The position numbers were made by a program, and so were the translations under genes. From positions 67,909 to 131,908 of the forward strand of contig LSSL01001163.1 of the NCBI GenBank assembly GCA_001953115.1: DNA of 64,000 bases, written 5' to 3'. The DNA comes from Smittium mucronatum (taxonomy: Eukaryota; Kickxellomycota; Harpellomycetes; Harpellales; Legeriomycetaceae). Each line of letters opens with the position of its first letter. The first letter of the stretch is position 1. The notes beneath the pieces were generated by a model, which saw only the letters and a program-made list of their open reading frames with translations, ran no database searches and had not been told where the DNA came from. Shown piece after piece: positions 62,868 to 64,000 of this stretch.

Positions 62868-64000
62868 TTATTTGTATAGGGATTGGAAAGCCTTGGTGAC
62901 AGTGCGCTGTAATTTTCTTTGAGAAGCAGAGATTTGTTCTTTAGAAGCGGTGCTGTTGTTAATATCAAGCCATTCCATAGCTTCGGCGAGAGCGTTCTCG
63001 ACAGCCTCCTTATCAGCGCGTTTAAGACGGGTCTCAATCTTAATATCTGACAAGTTGCCTTCGACTTGCATGATGTATTGTTCCAAATCTTGTTTAGCCT
63101 GAACAGCTTCTTGCTTCTTCTTATCCTCATCAGCGAATTTCTCGGCTTCCTTAACCATGCGTTCAATTTCAGCAGCGGAAAGATGTCCGGTTGAGTTGGA
63201 GATAGTGATATCAGCTTTGCGACCTGATGCTTTGTCCATGGCAGTAACCTTGAGGATACCATCAGCATTAAGGTCAAAGGTACATTCGAGTTCAGGAACG
63301 TTTCTTGGAGCAGGGATAATTCCGTTAAGCTCAAAGTTACCAAGAAGATTGTTATCCTTGGTCATTGGACGTTCACCCTCATAAATTGGGAATTCGACAG
63401 TAGTTTGACTATCGACAGTAGTGGTGAAAGTACGCTTCATGATGACAGGAATAGGAGTGTTACGTGGAACAACAACACCCATAACACCACCTTGCATCTC
63501 AACACCCAAAGAAAGTGGGACGACATCAAGCAAGATCAAGTCTTGAGTCTTTGAGGAATCAGCAGTGTTAGTCAAAACGGCTCCTTGAACAGCAGCACCG
63601 TAAGCAACGGCCTCATCAGGATTGATGCTCTTGTTAAGCTCCTTACCATCAAACAAATCTTCCAACATAGATTGAATCTTTGGAATACGGGTAGAACCAC
63701 CAACCAATACGATTTCGTCAACTTCCTTCTTATCAACCTTGGCATCTTTCAAAACTTGTTTGACAGGATCCAAAGTCTTCTGGAAGTAAACTGCATTGAG
63801 CTCTTCGAATTTAGCTCTAGTAATGGAAGCAGTGTAATCAACACCGTTAAGTAATGAATCAACTTCAATAGTGGTACGAGCCAAAGAGGACAAAGTACGT
63901 TTTGCTCTTTCACAAGCAGTTCTAAGTCTACGAGTGGCCCTGGCATCAGACGAGATATCTCCACCGTGCTTCTTTTTGAAATCTTCCTTAAAGAATTCGA
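62868..64000 (-). CDS. SSB: Ssb-type ribosome-associated Hsp70 (N-terminal part outside window)
   Basis: Open to the right edge; about 377 codons are visible, starting EFFKEDFKKKHGGDIS and ending in TAA at 62868. It includes the end of the ATPase domain (ERAKRTLSSLARTTIEVDS, IVLVGGSTRIPK, NPDEAVAYGAAVQGA), the linker DLILLDVVPLSLGVEMQGG and the substrate-binding domain (RNTPIPVIMKRTFTTT, QTTVEFPIYEGER, GILKVTAMDKASGRKADI). Ssb hallmarks are the Q-T-T-V-x-F-P-x-Y-x-G-E-R segment and a short C-terminus ending QRTVTKAFQSLYK, similar to the L-K-R-V-V-T-K-A-M end of Ssb proteins. There is no GGMP tail or EEVD, which Ssb lacks normally, so this is not a truncation. Ssb binds nascent chains at the ribosome with the RAC co-chaperone. 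Roughly 235 N-terminal residues lie outside. Confidence 0.9.
   Translation of the reverse strand, partial: EFFKEDFKKKHGGDISSDARATRRLRTACERAKRTLSSLARTTIEVDSLLNGVDYTASITRAKFEELNAVYFQKTLDPVKQVLKDAKVDKKEVDEIVLVGGSTRIPKIQSMLEDLFDGKELNKSINPDEAVAYGAAVQGAVLTNTADSSKTQDLILLDVVPLSLGVEMQGGVMGVVVPRNTPIPVIMKRTFTTTVDSQTTVEFPIYEGERPMTKDNNLLGNFELNGIIPAPRNVPELECTFDLNADGILKVTAMDKASGRKADITISNSTGHLSAAEIERMVKEAEKFADEDKKKQEAVQAKQDLEQYIMQVEGNLSDIKIETRLKRADKEAVENALAEAMEWLDINNSTASKEQISASQRKLQRTVTKAFQSLYK

Noticed and set aside
62868..62900. Loss of the EEVD tail as a truncation of a cytosolic SSA Hsp70
   Set aside because: The substrate-binding domain and C-terminus match the Ssb subfamily, which naturally lacks EEVD.
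62868..63964. Other long frames on both strands across the Hsp70 gene
   Set aside because: They are shadows of the strongly biased SSB coding sequence and resemble no protein.

Overview
This window looks like a piece of an AT-rich fungal nuclear genome. The evidence is gene content and structure: a fungal-type membrane nucleoporin (Pom152), Vid27, an Ssb-type ribosome-associated Hsp70 and an HMG-box regulator of the fungal mating-type class. The spliced genes have small introns of 61-90 nt with GT/AG ends. Genes are fairly GC-balanced islands in very AT-rich sequence with long homopolymers. Together with a DIRS-like element this would fit an early-diverging fungus such as a Harpellales/Kickxellomycotina gut fungus, but that placement is an inference.

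Layout. 1-1.5 kb: intergenic, with a retroelement 3' end. 1.5-6.6 kb: POM152 on the minus strand, four exons, 1596 codons. 7.1-7.9 kb: decayed retroelement. 8.4-20.9 kb: gene-free AT-rich desert holding a 319-bp foldback element. 20.9-23.2 kb: decayed mobile-element-like sequence. 23.3-25.1 kb: a six-exon SEC14/GOLD lipid-binding protein on plus. It converges on a gene at 25.2-26.0 kb (minus) that resembles proteasome assembly chaperone 4. 26.36-30.6 kb: a nearly complete but dead DIRS-like tyrosine-recombinase retrotransposon (gag, reverse transcriptase, RNase H, tyrosine recombinase) bracketed by about 160-bp inverted terminal repeats. 30.7-50.5 kb: a second AT-rich desert, interrupted by a minisatellite that runs into a 606-bp run of N. 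52.0-55.0 kb: VID27 on plus, four exons. 57.75-59.39 kb: HMG-box gene on plus. 62.1-62.7 kb: another decayed retroelement copy. 62.87 kb to the right edge: an Ssb-type Hsp70 on minus, cut by the window end.

The host genes are housekeeping (nuclear pore, lipid transfer, proteasome assembly, translation chaperone) plus one likely developmental regulator. I see no operon-like grouping. The rest is repeat-derived: at least six copies, on both strands, of one non-LTR-type 3' end share a terminal motif followed by an A-rich tail, and the DIRS relic is the best-preserved mobile element. I found no tRNA, rRNA or CRISPR. The most informative points are the reassembled exon structures, the DIRS identification, the foldback element, and the (TTGGGG)n tract near 55.4 kb.
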